A stretch of DNA of 48,503 nt from an uncultured Pelagibacteraceae bacterium (GTDB lineage Bacteria; Pseudomonadota; Alphaproteobacteria; Pelagibacterales; Pelagibacteraceae). Where the stretch lies: the NCBI GenBank assembly GCA_902529785.1, contig CABZXV010000005.1:1-48503 (forward strand). Reading direction: 5' to 3'. The translations under genes were made by a program, and so were the position numbers. Under the pieces are notes generated by a model. It saw nothing but the letters and a program-made list of their open reading frames with translations, was not told where the DNA came from and ran no database searches. Below, piece after piece: positions 8,943-19,049 of this stretch (positions within the stretch are counted from its first letter, which is position 1; every line of letters starts with the position of its first letter).

Positions 8943-9814
8943 TAACTTTGGCTTTCAATCCAAACTTTCCCAATTGATTTAGTAAGTTCCCTTATTCTTG
9001 TAATATATTCAGCCCTTTGTGCTACACTAATCACTCCTCTAGCATCTAGAATATTAAACACATGGCTACATTTTAAACATTGATCGTATGCTGGGAGTGA
9101 AATTTTTTTTTCGACTAGTAATTTTGACTCCTCTTCAAGCATATCAAATATTTTAAATAAATTATCAGTGTTGGCATATTCAAAATTATATGCTGAAAAT
9201 TCTTTCTCTGACTTATGAAAAACGTCTTTGTAAGTTATTCCTTCATCATTCCAAATTAAGTCAAAAACACTTTTTTTGTTTTGAATAAACATACACAATC
9301 TCTCTAATCCATATGTAATTTCGACAGATACAGGTTTACATTCAACTCCAGCCATTTGTTGGAAGTAGGTAAATTGCGTTACTTCCATACCGTCACACCA
9401 AACTTCCCATCCAAGGCCTGCTGCTCCAAGAGTAGGACTTTCCCAGTCATCTTCAACAAATCTTATATCGTGTTCCTCATAATTAATACCTATTGATGAC
9501 AGGCTATTTAAATACATCTTTTTTATTTCTTTTGGCGAGGGTTTAATTAATACTTGGAACTGATAGTAATGTTGTAATCTATTGGGGTTGTCACCATATC
9601 TTCCGTCAGTCGGTCTACGTGATGGTTGAACATATGCAGTTTTCCATGGTTTTGGACCAAGTGATCTTAGAGTGGTTGCTGGATGAAATGTTCCAGCTCC
9701 TACCTCAAGATCGTACGGTTGTAATATTACACAACCTTTTTTTGACCAGTACTTTTGTAAATTAAAGATTGTGTCTTGAAAAGATAAAGTTTTTTTTTTT
9801 GTTTTATAGACCAT
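8942..9814 (-). CDS. glyQ: Glycyl-tRNA synthetase alpha subunit
   Basis: A 290-residue catalytic alpha chain of the heterotetrameric class II synthetase. Diagnostic blocks are [46 protein letters not shown] and [15 protein letters not shown], followed by [19 protein letters not shown] and the YGLERL segment. Compared with the usual start there is a short basic extension of about 10 residues. The gene overlaps the upstream S49 peptidase gene by 11 bp and glyS by 1 bp. Confidence 0.98.
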   Translation of the reverse strand: MVYKTKKKTLSFQDTIFNLQKYWSKKGCVILQPYDLEVGAGTFHPATTLRSLGPKPWKTAYVQPSRRPTDGRYGDNPNRLQHYYQFQVLIKPSPKEIKKMYLNSLSSIGINYEEHDIRFVEDDWESPTLGAAGLGWEVWCDGMEVTQFTYFQQMAGVECKPVSVEITYGLERLCMFIQNKKSVFDLIWNDEGITYKDVFHKSEKEFSAYNFEYANTDNLFKIFDMLEEESKLLVEKKISLPAYDQCLKCSHVFNILDARGVISVAQRAEYITRIRELTKSIGKVWIESQS

Positions 9815-10613
9815 ACCTTTGCCAGATTGATCTTTCTTCTAATAAACTGATTACTTTATCAGTATAATTTTCTGAGGATGATAATTTTTTTGACAACCAC
9901 CCTTTACTTTTTTCAAATTTCTTAATCTCAATTTGATCTCCATATTTTTCTCTTAATATTTGTTCTGCATTACCCAAACCATCTATTAAACCTAATTCTT
10001 TAGCTTTTTTTCCAGCCCAAAACTCACCTGAAAAAAGTTCAATACCAGAGTTTTTGTTTAGTTTTTCTTTTCTACTCTCCTCAACGACATCAATAAAGTC
10101 CTGATGAATTTCTAATTGAATATTTTTTAACCGATTTATATCCTCTTCTTTTTCATCAAGAAAAGGGTCTAAAGTACTTTTATTCTTTCCTGCTGTATAT
10201 ACTCTTCTTTGAACTCCAATTTTTTCTATTAAGTTTTTAAATCCGAATGATGCAGAAATAACGCCAATTGATCCTATTATCGAACTTGAGTTTGCATATA
10301 TCTCATCACCAGCACAAGCGATTAGGTATCCACCGGAGGCAGCCACATCTTCAGCAAAGACAATCACTTTTTTTTTTGTTTTTTTTGATTGTTCCTTAAT
10401 AAGTTTATATATCAGATGTGATTGAACTGGAGATCCTCCTGGTGAGTTTATTGTAATTGCTACTACTAATGCTTTTTTTAGTGAGAAAGCTTTTTTAATT
10501 ATTTCTTCCTGGCTTGAATAATCTATTCCTTGTCTAAATTTTCCAGCATTTCCTATAACGCCAGATAGTTTAAGATGGCTAATAACTTTTTTTTTTTTAA
10601 AAAATGAAAACAT
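9804..10613 (-). CDS. S49-family serine peptidase (SohB/SppA-like)
   Basis: A 269-residue protein of the signal-peptide-peptidase A class, which uses a Ser/Lys dyad. The nucleophile block [11 protein letters not shown] contains S93. The lysine candidate is K145 in [18 protein letters not shown], near residue 57, fits the oxyanion strand. The N-terminus MFSFFKKKK is basic and carries no obvious membrane segment, unlike many SppA proteins, so it may act on the cytosolic face or be loosely bound. Alphaproteobacteria often carry one such gene upstream of glyQS. I did not assign sohB or sppA because the two cannot be separated here. Confidence 0.9.
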   Translation of the reverse strand: MFSFFKKKKVISHLKLSGVIGNAGKFRQGIDYSSQEEIIKKAFSLKKALVVAITINSPGGSPVQSHLIYKLIKEQSKKTKKKVIVFAEDVAASGGYLIACAGDEIYANSSSIIGSIGVISASFGFKNLIEKIGVQRRVYTAGKNKSTLDPFLDEKEEDINRLKNIQLEIHQDFIDVVEESRKEKLNKNSGIELFSGEFWAGKKAKELGLIDGLGNAEQILREKYGDQIEIKKFEKSKGWLSKKLSSSENYTDKVISLLEERSIWQRYGL

Positions 10614-10681
10614 TAAAATTTTTATAAATTTTTTAAATATATTATAAACCCTAGTTATAATTAAAGAATAAGGTGCGTCAA

Positions 10682-10712
10682 TTGATAAGTATATTAATAA
10701 TTTGTATATAAT
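10682..10712 (+). promoter_or_regulatory. Putative promoter of the polyprenyl synthase gene
   Basis: In the 110-bp divergent gap (10614-10723), TTGATA (10682-10687) lies 17 bp before TATATA (10705-10710) and 19 bp before the consensus TATAAT (10707-10712). The ATG follows 11 bp after the -10, implying a very short or nearly leaderless mRNA. No Shine-Dalgarno is visible. Confidence 0.42.
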
Positions 10713-10723
10713 AGTTTTAAAAC

Positions 10724-11737
10724 ATGGGAACTGTAATACAGCTTAAAAAACAAATTAATAATTCTTATACTGACTTAAAAAACTCGGTTGAAGATAAGTT
10801 GATTCTAGTTGAAGAAAAAATTAATTCCAGATTAGCAAGTAAAGTTGAGCTAGTTCAAAAGATGACAAAATATCATTTAAACACTGGCGGTAAAAGACTT
10901 AGAGCTCTATTAACATTGCAATGCTCAAAAATTTGTGGATACGAGAAAGGGTTAAGAGATGTTAATCTGGCTGCATGTGTTGAATTAATCCATGCAGCAA
11001 CTTTAATGCACGATGATGTAATTGATAACTCTAAAATTAGAAGAGGAAAAAAGACCTTAAATAAGATCTGGGGAAATCACTCATCAATTTTAGTAGGCGA
11101 TTATCTATTAAGCAAATGTTTTGAAATGATGGTTGAGGATGGAAATTTAGAATTACTTAAACTTTTGGCTAACACATCATCAGAAATTGCTCAAGGTGAA
11201 GTTCTGCAATTGCAACACAATAAAGAAATAGACATGTTAGAAGAGACATATCTTAATATTATTTCCTCAAAGACTGCATCACTATTTGCAGCTGCTACTA
11301 AAGTTGGCGCAATCATTTCAGAAAAAGATTTAAAATTTAAAAATGCTTTAGAATTTTATGGAAAAAACCTAGGTCTCACATTTCAAATTGCAGATGACAC
11401 ATTAGATTATAATTCCGAATTAAAATTATTTGGAAAAAACATTGGTAATGATTTTTATGAGGGAAAAGTAACTTTGCCAATAATTCTACTTTATCAAAAA
11501 TTAGATGATGTTGAAAAAGAAAAATTAAAATCTTTATTTGAAAAACAAATTCGTGAAAAGAAAGATTTAGAATATGTTTTAAATCTAATAAAAAAATATA
11601 ACATAATTAAAGAGTGTTATAAAAAAGCTGAGCATTATATAAATTTAGCTTCTAATTCTTTAAGTGTATTTGAGGAGTCTGATGAAAAAAATGTGCTTAA
11701 AAATTTAACATCTTTTAGTATAGAGAGAAATTTCTAA
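10724..11737 (+). CDS. ispB: Long-chain polyprenyl diphosphate synthase (quinone side chain)
   Basis: A 337-residue trans-prenyltransferase that extends farnesyl diphosphate with isopentenyl units to make the ubiquinone tail. The first Asp-rich motif is DDVID in LMHDDVIDNSKIRRGKKT. The second is DDTLD in GLTFQIADDTLDY. The residues just before the first motif (CVELIHAATLMH) are small, as expected for a long-product enzyme. Product length (octa-, nona- or decaprenyl) cannot be read from the sequence. Its 3' end overlaps convergent pdxH by 4 bp. Dxs and IspA, which act upstream in the same pathway, are 2-5 kb away. Confidence 0.94.
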   Translation: MGTVIQLKKQINNSYTDLKNSVEDKLILVEEKINSRLASKVELVQKMTKYHLNTGGKRLRALLTLQCSKICGYEKGLRDVNLAACVELIHAATLMHDDVIDNSKIRRGKKTLNKIWGNHSSILVGDYLLSKCFEMMVEDGNLELLKLLANTSSEIAQGEVLQLQHNKEIDMLEETYLNIISSKTASLFAAATKVGAIISEKDLKFKNALEFYGKNLGLTFQIADDTLDYNSELKLFGKNIGNDFYEGKVTLPIILLYQKLDDVEKEKLKSLFEKQIREKKDLEYVLNLIKKYNIIKECYKKAEHYINLASNSLSVFEESDEKNVLKNLTSFSIERNF

Positions 11738-12357
11738 GGACTTAGTAATACTTTTTTCCAACTTTTTGTTTTTTTAATGTATTTCAATCTTTCATGAATT
11801 CGATTTTGACCATCAAGCCAGAATTCTATTTCTTTAGGTTTTATTCTCCAGCCTGACCAGTACTCTGGTCGTGGTACTTTTTTTTGATTTGAAAATTTTT
11901 TTTTAAATTCTTTTATAGATTTATATAAATCGTCTCTTTTTTTTAAAATTCTGCTCTGCTGTGACGCCCAAGCGCCAATTCTACTTCCATATGCTCTTGA
12001 TTTATAATAATCATCAGCTTCTTTTTTTGAAACTTTAGATGCAATACCAATTACCCTAATTTGTCTTTGTAGGCTTTTCCAATGAAAACACATCGAAATT
12101 TTTGAAGAATTTTTAATGGCTTTACTTTTATCACTTTTTAAATTTGTATAAAAAACGAAACCATTTTTATCAAAATCTTTAAGAAGAACCATTCTGACTG
12201 TTGGAAATCCTTTTTTATTAACAGTGCCTACAGCAAATGCATTTGGGTCATTAATTTCAGTTTTTTTTGCTTTATTGAACCATTCTTCAAAAAGTTTTAT
12301 TGGGTTATTATGATCTTTAAAGCAAAGATTTAATCCAAGTGAGTTTTTTTCGTTCAT
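11734..12357 (-). CDS. pdxH: Pyridoxamine 5'-phosphate oxidase
   Basis: An FMN enzyme that oxidises PNP/PMP to pyridoxal 5'-phosphate. Family blocks are PNAFAVGTVNKKGFPTVRMVLLKD, FVFYTNLKSDKS (FMN site), CFHWKSLQRQIRV, SRIGAWASQQS and the C-terminal PEYWSGWRI with FWLDGQNRIHER. I chose the ATG at 12357 (protein about 207 residues). The longer reading from 12396 adds 13 residues unlike the family and would overlap the divergent aroC start at 12390. A 32-bp gap separates it from aroC. Confidence 0.95.
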   Translation of the reverse strand: MNEKNSLGLNLCFKDHNNPIKLFEEWFNKAKKTEINDPNAFAVGTVNKKGFPTVRMVLLKDFDKNGFVFYTNLKSDKSKAIKNSSKISMCFHWKSLQRQIRVIGIASKVSKKEADDYYKSRAYGSRIGAWASQQSRILKKRDDLYKSIKEFKKKFSNQKKVPRPEYWSGWRIKPKEIEFWLDGQNRIHERLKYIKKTKSWKKVLLSP

Positions 12358-12389
12358 AATTTTAAAAAAATAATTTATACAGTAAGATA

Positions 12390-13475
12390 ATGTCATTTAA
12401 TACTTTTGGAAAGTTATTTAGATTTACTACTTGGGGAGAGTCTCATGGTCCTGCAATTGGGTGTGTTGTGGACGGATGCCCGCCAAATGTTCCAATAAAG
12501 GAAAGTGATATTCAAAAAGAACTTAATAAACGAAAACCAGGTCAATCTAAATTCACAACACAAAGAAAAGAGGATGACAAAATTAATATTTTATCAGGTG
12601 TTTTTGAGGGAAAAACTACTGGAACTCCGATATCTTTGATAATTTATAACAAAGACATGAGATCTAGAGATTACGAGACAATAAAGAATAAATTTCGACC
12701 AGGACATGCAGATTACACTTATTTTAAAAAGTATGGAATTAGGGATTATAGGGGAGGTGGAAGACAATCAGCCCGTGAGACTGCAGCAAGAGTTGCAGCA
12801 GGGGCAATTGCAAAAGTAGTTTTGAAAAATAAGATTGGTACTAAATATCAAGCAGTCGGTGCAGTTATACAATTAGGAATTTTAGGGTGTGATATAAACA
12901 AATGGAAAGACAAAACTATATCCACAAATCCATTTTTTTGTCCTGACAAATCTGTAATTAAGCTTTGGGAAAAATATTTACTCGGCATAAGAAAAGCTGG
13001 TTCATCTTGTGGAGCAATAATTGAGATAAGAGCAAGAGGAGTACCCCTAGGACTTGGAGCGCCAATATATTCCAAATTAGATATGGATTTAGCAGCTGCA
13101 ATGATGAGCATCAATGCTGTAAAGGGGGTAAATATTGGATCAGGAATGGATTCGGCTATGCTAACTGGGGAAGAAAACTCTGATGAGATTTTACAAAGAA
13201 AAGGTAAAACTAGTTTTAAATCAAACAATGCTGGTGGAATTTTGGGTGGAATTTCAACAGGTCAAGAGATAAAAATTTCATTTGCTGTTAAACCAACTTC
13301 ATCGATTTTATCATCTAGAAAAACGATTGATAAGTTCGGTAAAAATACAACAATATCTGTTAAAGGAAGACATGACCCGTGTGTAGGAATTAGAGCAGTA
13401 CCAATAGGAGAAGCTATGATGAATTGTGTAATTCTTGACCACTATTTAATGAACACTGCTCAAAATAAAATTTAA
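12390..13475 (+). CDS. aroC: Chorismate synthase
   Basis: A 361-residue FMN-dependent enzyme that converts EPSP to chorismate, the last step of the shikimate pathway. The N-terminal signature [15 protein letters not shown] is followed by [10 protein letters not shown], the [19 protein letters not shown] block and the C-terminal [18 protein letters not shown]. All three chorismate synthase signatures are intact. It is divergent from pdxH and its last 4 bp overlap convergent dxs. Confidence 0.98.
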   Translation: MSFNTFGKLFRFTTWGESHGPAIGCVVDGCPPNVPIKESDIQKELNKRKPGQSKFTTQRKEDDKINILSGVFEGKTTGTPISLIIYNKDMRSRDYETIKNKFRPGHADYTYFKKYGIRDYRGGGRQSARETAARVAAGAIAKVVLKNKIGTKYQAVGAVIQLGILGCDINKWKDKTISTNPFFCPDKSVIKLWEKYLLGIRKAGSSCGAIIEIRARGVPLGLGAPIYSKLDMDLAAAMMSINAVKGVNIGSGMDSAMLTGEENSDEILQRKGKTSFKSNNAGGILGGISTGQEIKISFAVKPTSSILSSRKTIDKFGKNTTISVKGRHDPCVGIRAVPIGEAMMNCVILDHYLMNTAQNKI

Positions 13476-15385
13476 TTAGATTTTTTTATTAAAACTTTTG
13501 AATTTAATGTATCTAAAATCTTATTTTCTATTCCAATTGAATCAAGATTTGCAAATTTATACATTAACTCTGGTTTATCATGATCTATAAATCTATCAGG
13601 CAATATCATTGATCTAAATTTTAAATTGCTATCTAGAAGATTTTTTTCACTAAGAAATTGGCTAACATGAGATCCAAATCCACCAATAGATCCCTCCTCT
13701 ATTGTGATTAAAACTTCATGCTCTGTTGCAATTTGCCAGATTAAATTTTCATCTAAAGGTTTTGCAAATCTTGCATCAATTATAGAAATATTAATTCCTT
13801 TTTTAGATAAATTTTCAGATGCTAAAATACACTCATGAAGTCTTGAACCAAAATTTAAAATTGCAACTTTTTTTCCAGTTTTAATAATTTTTCCTTTACC
13901 CAACTCAATTTTTTCATTTATTTCTGGTAATTCAATCCCTAAACCATTTCCTCTTGGATATCTAAAAGCTGAAGGTCTATCATTAATATCTATTGAGGTA
14001 TTGATCATTCTTACAAGTTCGGCTTCATCGCTAGCCGCCATTACTACAAAATTTGGCAGTGTTGATAAGTATGTTATATCAAAAGAGCCTGCATGTGTTG
14101 GTCCATCAGCGCCAACTAATCCAGCTCTATCAATCGCAAATCTTACTGGCAATGATTGAATTGCAACATCATGAACAACTTGATCATATGCTCTTTGAAG
14201 AAAAGTTGAGTATATTGCTGCATATGGTTTAAATCCCTCTGTAGCCATTCCAGCAGCAAAGGTTACTGCGTGCTGTTCTGCTATCCCAACATCAAACATT
14301 CTGTTGGGAAATTTTTTTCCAAATAAATCCATACCTGTTCCTGATGGCATTGCTGCTGTTATACCAACAACTTTACTGTCCTTTTCAGCATGCTTGATTA
14401 AAGTGTTAGCAAATACTTTTGTATATGATGGTGCATTAGATGAAGACTTTATCTGTTCTCCTGTTTTTACATTAAATTTTGAAACTCCATGGAATTTATC
14501 CTCTGATTTTTCTGCGAATTTATAACCTTTTCCTTTTTTAGTTTTTACATGAACTAAAATTGGACCATCATAATTAATTTCTTTTGCATTTTTAAATACA
14601 GAAACCATTGTATCAATATCATGTCCATCTATTGGCCCAATGTAATAAAATCCCATGGAATTAAATAAAGTACCACCAGTAACTGCGGATCTTAAAAAAT
14701 CCTCTGCTTTTCCTGCTTTGTTTTTAAATCTTTTTGAGAAGGCAGATATGATTAATTTTAATGTTTCTCTAAAACTAAAATAAATCTTACCAGACAGAAT
14801 TTTTGCAAGATACTTTCTCATTGCTCCAACAGGTTTTGCAATTGACATGTCATTATCGTTTAAAACGACTATCATTTTTGTCTTACTTTCTCCTGCATTG
14901 TTCATTGCCTCATATGCCATACCAGCACTTATCGCTCCATCACCTATGACCGCAATTACATTATCAGATTTATTTGACAATTTATTAGCAACAGCCATTC
15001 CTAATGCTGAAGATATAGAAGTTGAACTATGAGCAGCGCCGAAAGGATCATACTCGCTTTCTGATCTTTTTGTAAAACCAGACAATCCCTTCCCTTTTCT
15101 TAGTGTTCTAATTTTATTTTTTCTACCAGTTAATATTTTATGAGGATAAGTTTGGTGCCCAACATCCCAAATTAATTTATCATGTGGAGTATTAAATATA
15201 TAATGCAAAACCACAGTGAGCTCTACAACTCCAAGACCAGCTCCTAGGTGTCCACCAGTTTCTGAAACAACGTCAATTAATTCTTGTCTTACCTCGTCAG
15301 CCAAAACTTTTATCTCAGATTGAGATAATTTTCTGATATCACTTGGAAAATTGACATTGTTTAAAAATTTGTAATTATTGCTCAT
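13472..15385 (-). CDS. dxs: 1-deoxy-D-xylulose-5-phosphate synthase
   Basis: A 637-residue thiamine diphosphate enzyme that condenses pyruvate and glyceraldehyde-3-phosphate in the first step of the MEP isoprenoid pathway. The N-terminal TPP half has [30 protein letters not shown] and the TPP motif [16 protein letters not shown]. The pyrimidine domain has [17 protein letters not shown] with the catalytic Glu, and [18 protein letters not shown]. The transketolase C-terminal domain is complete. It starts 4 bp inside the ispA stop (ATGA-type overlap), so ispA and dxs are likely co-translated. Confidence 0.98.
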   Translation of the reverse strand: MSNNYKFLNNVNFPSDIRKLSQSEIKVLADEVRQELIDVVSETGGHLGAGLGVVELTVVLHYIFNTPHDKLIWDVGHQTYPHKILTGRKNKIRTLRKGKGLSGFTKRSESEYDPFGAAHSSTSISSALGMAVANKLSNKSDNVIAVIGDGAISAGMAYEAMNNAGESKTKMIVVLNDNDMSIAKPVGAMRKYLAKILSGKIYFSFRETLKLIISAFSKRFKNKAGKAEDFLRSAVTGGTLFNSMGFYYIGPIDGHDIDTMVSVFKNAKEINYDGPILVHVKTKKGKGYKFAEKSEDKFHGVSKFNVKTGEQIKSSSNAPSYTKVFANTLIKHAEKDSKVVGITAAMPSGTGMDLFGKKFPNRMFDVGIAEQHAVTFAAGMATEGFKPYAAIYSTFLQRAYDQVVHDVAIQSLPVRFAIDRAGLVGADGPTHAGSFDITYLSTLPNFVVMAASDEAELVRMINTSIDINDRPSAFRYPRGNGLGIELPEINEKIELGKGKIIKTGKKVAILNFGSRLHECILASENLSKKGINISIIDARFAKPLDENLIWQIATEHEVLITIEEGSIGGFGSHVSQFLSEKNLLDSNLKFRSMILPDRFIDHDKPELMYKFANLDSIGIENKILDTLNSKVLIKKSN

Positions 15386-16251
15386 TTTGTTCTACTTAAA
15401 ATATAATTTATGGTTTCTTTTAGATCTCTACTTTTTTTTCCAAATTTATTTAAACTTTTGAATATATTTAATTTCAGGTTATTTGCATATTTAATAGTAT
15501 TTTTAGTACCTAGTAAACTTATTAAAGTAGCTTTTCCCATTTTTAAATCTTTTCTAGTTTTTTTTCCAACGCTTGATGTTTTTCCCTTTAAATCTATTAA
15601 ATCATCAGCAATTTGGAACAGTAAGCCTATTTGATTGCCAATTTTGTTAAACTTGTCTGCATATTTTATTTTACCTGACATAATAATTGGTGCCACACAA
15701 CAAAAACTAAAAAGCTTACCAGTTTTCTTAATTTGCATATCAATAATTTGTCTTTTATTTTTTTTTATTTTCTCATAACTTAAATCTAGAAATTGACCCC
15801 CAGCTATACCTGCATGACCAGAACTCTCTGATAGTAAGTTTATTAATTTTATTTTCTTCTTTTCACTTAAATTTAAGTTTTTCTGACTTAAAATTTGGAA
15901 AGCTATTGTAAGTAAAGAATTACCAGCGAGTATTGCTGTCGACTCACTAAATTTTTTATGGGTTGTCAACTTACCTCTCCTTAAATTATCATTATCCATA
16001 CAGGGTAAATCATCGTGAATGAGTGAGTAAGCATGAATGCATTCTACTGCAGCAGCTACTTGCAAGATAGTTTTTTTATCTAGATCAAATATTAAACCAA
16101 CATCAAACAATATTTTTGATCTTACCTTTTTTCCTCCAGGAAGAAGCCCATACAACATTGGCTTAATTAAATCTGTTTTTTTTTCTTTTGAAAAATATCT
16201 ATAGAGATAATTATTAGTTTTTTTAACAATTCTATTTAGTTTTTTTTCCAT
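15382..16251 (-). CDS. ispA: Short-chain prenyl diphosphate synthase (farnesyl type)
   Basis: A 289-residue trans-prenyltransferase making geranyl/farnesyl diphosphate. The first Asp-rich motif is the bacterial FPP form DDLPCMD, with the two extra residues typical of type II FPP synthases. The second motif is DDLID in [20 protein letters not shown] near residue 35 and the [13 protein letters not shown] block also fit. It overlaps xseB by 20 bp and dxs by 4 bp, giving the common xseB-ispA-dxs order. Confidence 0.95.
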   Translation of the reverse strand: MEKKLNRIVKKTNNYLYRYFSKEKKTDLIKPMLYGLLPGGKKVRSKILFDVGLIFDLDKKTILQVAAAVECIHAYSLIHDDLPCMDNDNLRRGKLTTHKKFSESTAILAGNSLLTIAFQILSQKNLNLSEKKKIKLINLLSESSGHAGIAGGQFLDLSYEKIKKNKRQIIDMQIKKTGKLFSFCCVAPIIMSGKIKYADKFNKIGNQIGLLFQIADDLIDLKGKTSSVGKKTRKDLKMGKATLISLLGTKNTIKYANNLKLNIFKSLNKFGKKSRDLKETINYILSRTK

Positions 16252-16486
16252 CTTTCTTTGATTTTATCTCTTTAATTTTAAAATATGTTTTTTTTGATAT
16301 TTCTGTAAAATTTTTTTGAAATTTTTTTTCTATAAGTTTATTTATTTTAATCAAATTTGCATAGTCCTCTGATTTGTTTTCTAAATTTATTTCATTTTCC
16401 AAATTTTTAATAATTTTATCAGCTAAATCCGTAAGCTCATTTAAAGATTTTGATGTAATATCATCTAGCAAATTTTTTTCATTCAT
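16232..16486 (-). CDS. xseB: Exodeoxyribonuclease VII small subunit
   Basis: An 84-residue, almost wholly helical and Lys/Glu/Asn-rich protein. The pattern KSLNELTDLADKIIKNLENE followed by INLENKSEDYANLIK resembles the XseB fold (two helices ending in a basic tail). XseB binds XseA to form the ssDNA exonuclease. The sequence is divergent, so position counts: xseB-ispA-dxs is a standard order. It is divergent from tsaC with only 20 bp between start codons. Confidence 0.82.
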   Translation of the reverse strand: MNEKNLLDDITSKSLNELTDLADKIIKNLENEINLENKSEDYANLIKINKLIEKKFQKNFTEISKKTYFKIKEIKSKKDGKKTK

Positions 16487-16506
16487 ATATTAGTTGGTAA
16501 TATTAT

Positions 16507-17439
16507 ATGAAAATTGACGATTCAAATATCAAAAAAACAATAAAATATTTGAATAATGATGAATGTGTGGCAATCCCCACCGAAACTGTATATGGGTTGG
16601 CTGCAAATGCCTACTCAAAAAAGGCTGTATCAAAAATATTTAAATTAAAAAAAAGGCCTAGTAGTAATCCTTTAATTGTTCACTATCATAATATCAATCA
16701 ATTAAAAAAGGATTGTGAAATAAATAGTGTTTTCAGGAGGCTTTACAAAAAATTTTGCCCAGGAGCAATTTCGTTTGTTTTGAAACTTAAAAAGACGAGT
16801 AAAATTTCAAAAATAGTAACAAATAACTCAAATTTGGTAGCAGTAAGATTTCCAAGTCATCATTTGACAAGAAAATTGTTAAAAAAAATTGATTATCCAC
16901 TCGCAGCTCCGAGTGCAAATATTTCGTCAAGTATTAGTCCAGTTTCAAAACAAGACGTAATTGATGAATTTGGGAATAAAGTTAAATTTGTCTTGGAAGG
17001 AGGCTCTTCAAAGGTAGGTTTGGAGTCTACTATAATAAATCTTGTCGGTAAACCTTATATTCTTAGATTGGGAGGTATAGACAGTAAAACAATTTATAAA
17101 TTTATCAGATCATCAAAAAATAACCAAAAAAGAAAAGTAAATGTAAAAATGCCAGGTAGCAGTAAATTGCATTATTCTCCTGGTATCCCTATGAGACTAA
17201 ATGCCAAAAAAAATAATAATGGAGAAGCTTTTATTTTGATAAAAAAAAGGAAAAAAAAAAATAAAAATTATTTTTATTTAAGTAAAACTGAAAATTTAAA
17301 AGAAGCAGCAAAAAATTTATACAAAACGTTAAGAAAAATAAAAAAAAATGGATATAAACAAATTGCAGTTGAAAAAATACCAAATATTAAAATTGGTGAG
17401 GCAATTAACGATCGACTTTTGAGAGCATCAAAGAAATGA
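16507..17439 (+). CDS. tsaC: L-threonylcarbamoyladenylate synthase (TsaC/Sua5 long form)
   Basis: A 310-residue protein that makes threonylcarbamoyl-AMP for the t6A37 modification of ANN-decoding tRNAs. The YrdC domain shows CVAIPTETVYGLAANAY, IFKLKKRPSSNPLIVH, VAVRFPSH and PLAAPSANISSSISP. After about residue 215 comes a Sua5-type C-terminal domain with its linker motif GSSKLHYSPGIPM. That makes it the long Sua5 form rather than the short TsaC. The stop overlaps the ABC ATPase start by 4 bp (ATGA). Confidence 0.95.
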   Translation: MKIDDSNIKKTIKYLNNDECVAIPTETVYGLAANAYSKKAVSKIFKLKKRPSSNPLIVHYHNINQLKKDCEINSVFRRLYKKFCPGAISFVLKLKKTSKISKIVTNNSNLVAVRFPSHHLTRKLLKKIDYPLAAPSANISSSISPVSKQDVIDEFGNKVKFVLEGGSSKVGLESTIINLVGKPYILRLGGIDSKTIYKFIRSSKNNQKRKVNVKMPGSSKLHYSPGIPMRLNAKKNNNGEAFILIKKRKKKNKNYFYLSKTENLKEAAKNLYKTLRKIKKNGYKQIAVEKIPNIKIGEAINDRLLRASKK

Positions 17440-18173
17440 AAAATTTAATTGAAGTTAAAGATATAAAAAAAAATTATGGAAAAAAAGAAGCCGTGAAAGG
17501 TATTTCCTTTAATGTTCAGGAAAATGAAATTCTCGGTTTACTTGGACCAAATGGCTCAGGTAAAACTACAACTATTGGAATGTTACTTGGTTTGCTAAAA
17601 CCCACAAGCGGACAAATATTTATTAATAATCTTAAACTTGAAAATCATAGAATAGAAATACTTGAAATGATTAATTTTATATCTCCATATATTGAATTAC
17701 CAAAAAAGCTTACTGTAAAGCAAAATCTATATGTTTATTCTAAACTTTATAAAGTTAAAAATATTGAGAAAAGGATTGAATATCTTTCAGAAAAACTGAG
17801 AATAGAAGATTTACTAGATAGTATTACAGGTGAATTATCTTCAGGTCAAAAAAATAGGGTAAGTTTAGCAAAAGCATTAATTAATGAACCAAAAGTGCTT
17901 TTGCTTGATGAGCCAACCGCATCTTTAGACCCAGAGGTGGGTGATTTTGTTAGAACTTTTTTAGAGGAATACAAAAGAGAAAAAAAAATCTCAATACTTT
18001 TGGCTTCTCATAATATGAGTGAGGTCACAAGATTATGTAAGTCAGTGCTAATGATGAAAAATGGAGAGATTATAGACCAAGGTAAACCTGATGATTTAAT
18101 TACTAAACACGGAAGAACAAATTTAGAAGAAGTCTTCTTAAAACTTTCAAGGAGTAAAAGTGAGTTTTACTAG
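17436..18173 (+). CDS. ABC transporter ATP-binding protein (ABC-2 exporter type)
   Basis: A 245-residue ATPase subunit. Walker A is GPNGSGKTTT (about 35-44), the signature is LSSGQKNRVSLAKAL and Walker B is VLLLDEPTASLDP, followed by the switch His in LLASHNMSE. The closest style is the DrrA/CcmA-like class that pairs with a single ABC-2 permease. Substrate is unknown. It overlaps tsaC upstream by 4 bp and the permease downstream by 14 bp, so the pair is translated together. Confidence 0.94.
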   Translation: MKNLIEVKDIKKNYGKKEAVKGISFNVQENEILGLLGPNGSGKTTTIGMLLGLLKPTSGQIFINNLKLENHRIEILEMINFISPYIELPKKLTVKQNLYVYSKLYKVKNIEKRIEYLSEKLRIEDLLDSITGELSSGQKNRVSLAKALINEPKVLLLDEPTASLDPEVGDFVRTFLEEYKREKKISILLASHNMSEVTRLCKSVLMMKNGEIIDQGKPDDLITKHGRTNLEEVFLKLSRSKSEFY

Positions 18174-18951
18174 AATATACGGTTTATTTTTAAGACATTT
18201 TTATCTTATAACTAGATCATTTCCTAGAGTCTTAGATTTAGTTTACTGGCCCACTATCCAAATTACCCTATGGGGGTTCATCTCAAATTTTTTTGCTACA
18301 CACACAACTTATTACAACAATGCGGTTGGTGTGATTTTGACTTGTGCAATACTTTACGATTTTTTGTTCAGAACAAGTATTGGTTTTAATATGCTTTTTT
18401 TGGAGGAGATTTGGAGTAGAAATTTTACTAATCTTTTTATAACACCTATGAAAATCGGAGAAATTTTAACTTCACTTGTTATAACAGCTTTAATAAGATC
18501 CTTAATTGGTTTAGTTCCAGCTGTCTTGCTAACTTCCCCTTTATTTGGAATTTCAATTTTAGAATTAGGAATATTTTTATTTTTTCTATTTCTGAGTCTT
18601 TATATTTTTGGGATTACGCTAGGAATATTAGTTTCTTCAGGATTACTTAGATTTGGCCCATCATTTGAGAATATAGCATGGTCGACTATGTTTTTACTTG
18701 CACCATTTGGATGTATTTATTACCCAATAGAAACTCTTCCAGAAGTATTTCAAAAAATAGCTTATATTTTACCGTTAGTATATATATTTGAGGAAGCTAG
18801 AAATATCTTGATTAATCAAACTGTAGATGTTGAAAATATTTATAATGCTTTTATTTGGAATGCTTTATATTTCACACTTTCGATAATTTTATTTTATTAT
18901 TCATTTAACGCTGCAAAAAATAGGGGTACATTAATTAACATGGGAGAATAA
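18160..18951 (+). CDS. ABC-2 type transporter permease
   Basis: A 263-residue integral membrane protein with about six hydrophobic segments, among them ILTCAILYDFLF, VITALIRSLIGLVPAVLL, IFLFFLFLSLYIFGITLGILV and a final segment near residue 240. The FGCIYYPIETLPEVFQKIAYILPL block is the conserved ABC-2 loop. The start is a GTG at 18160, supported by an AAGGAGT Shine-Dalgarno at 18149-18155. The exported compound is not evident. Its stop codon abuts the CCA end of tRNA-Arg on the opposite strand. Confidence 0.92.
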   Translation: MSFTRIYGLFLRHFYLITRSFPRVLDLVYWPTIQITLWGFISNFFATHTTYYNNAVGVILTCAILYDFLFRTSIGFNMLFLEEIWSRNFTNLFITPMKIGEILTSLVITALIRSLIGLVPAVLLTSPLFGISILELGIFLFFLFLSLYIFGITLGILVSSGLLRFGPSFENIAWSTMFLLAPFGCIYYPIETLPEVFQKIAYILPLVYIFEEARNILINQTVDVENIYNAFIWNALYFTLSIILFYYSFNAAKNRGTLINMGE

Positions 18952-19028
18952 TGGTGCGCCCGCAAGGAGTCGAACCCTGAACCTCCAGAGCCGAAATCTG
19001 GCGCTCTATCCAGTTGAGCTACAAGCGC
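18952..19028 (-). tRNA. tRNA-Arg (anticodon TCG)
   Basis: A 77-nt tRNA with encoded CCA at 18952-18954. The acceptor stem GCGCTTG/CGGGCGC has two G-U pairs. The D-arm GCTC-AACTGGATA-GAGC and T-arm CAGGG-TTCGACT-CCTTG are canonical. The anticodon stem CCAGA/TCTGG encloses TTTCGGC, giving TCG (reads CGA and perhaps other CGN). There are zero bases between its CCA and the permease stop codon. Confidence 0.94.
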
Positions 19029-19049
19029 ATATTGTATAATTATAATTAC

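Noticed and set aside
12358..12396. Longer start for pdxH
   Set aside because: The extra 13 residues do not resemble the family and overlap the divergent aroC start codon.
12848..13228. 126-codon open frame opposite aroC
   Set aside because: Antisense shadow of chorismate synthase, with no recognisable domain.
19014..19049. Longer start for the pseudouridine synthase
   Set aside because: It would begin inside tRNA-Arg. The ATG at 19050 fits the S4 domain start.
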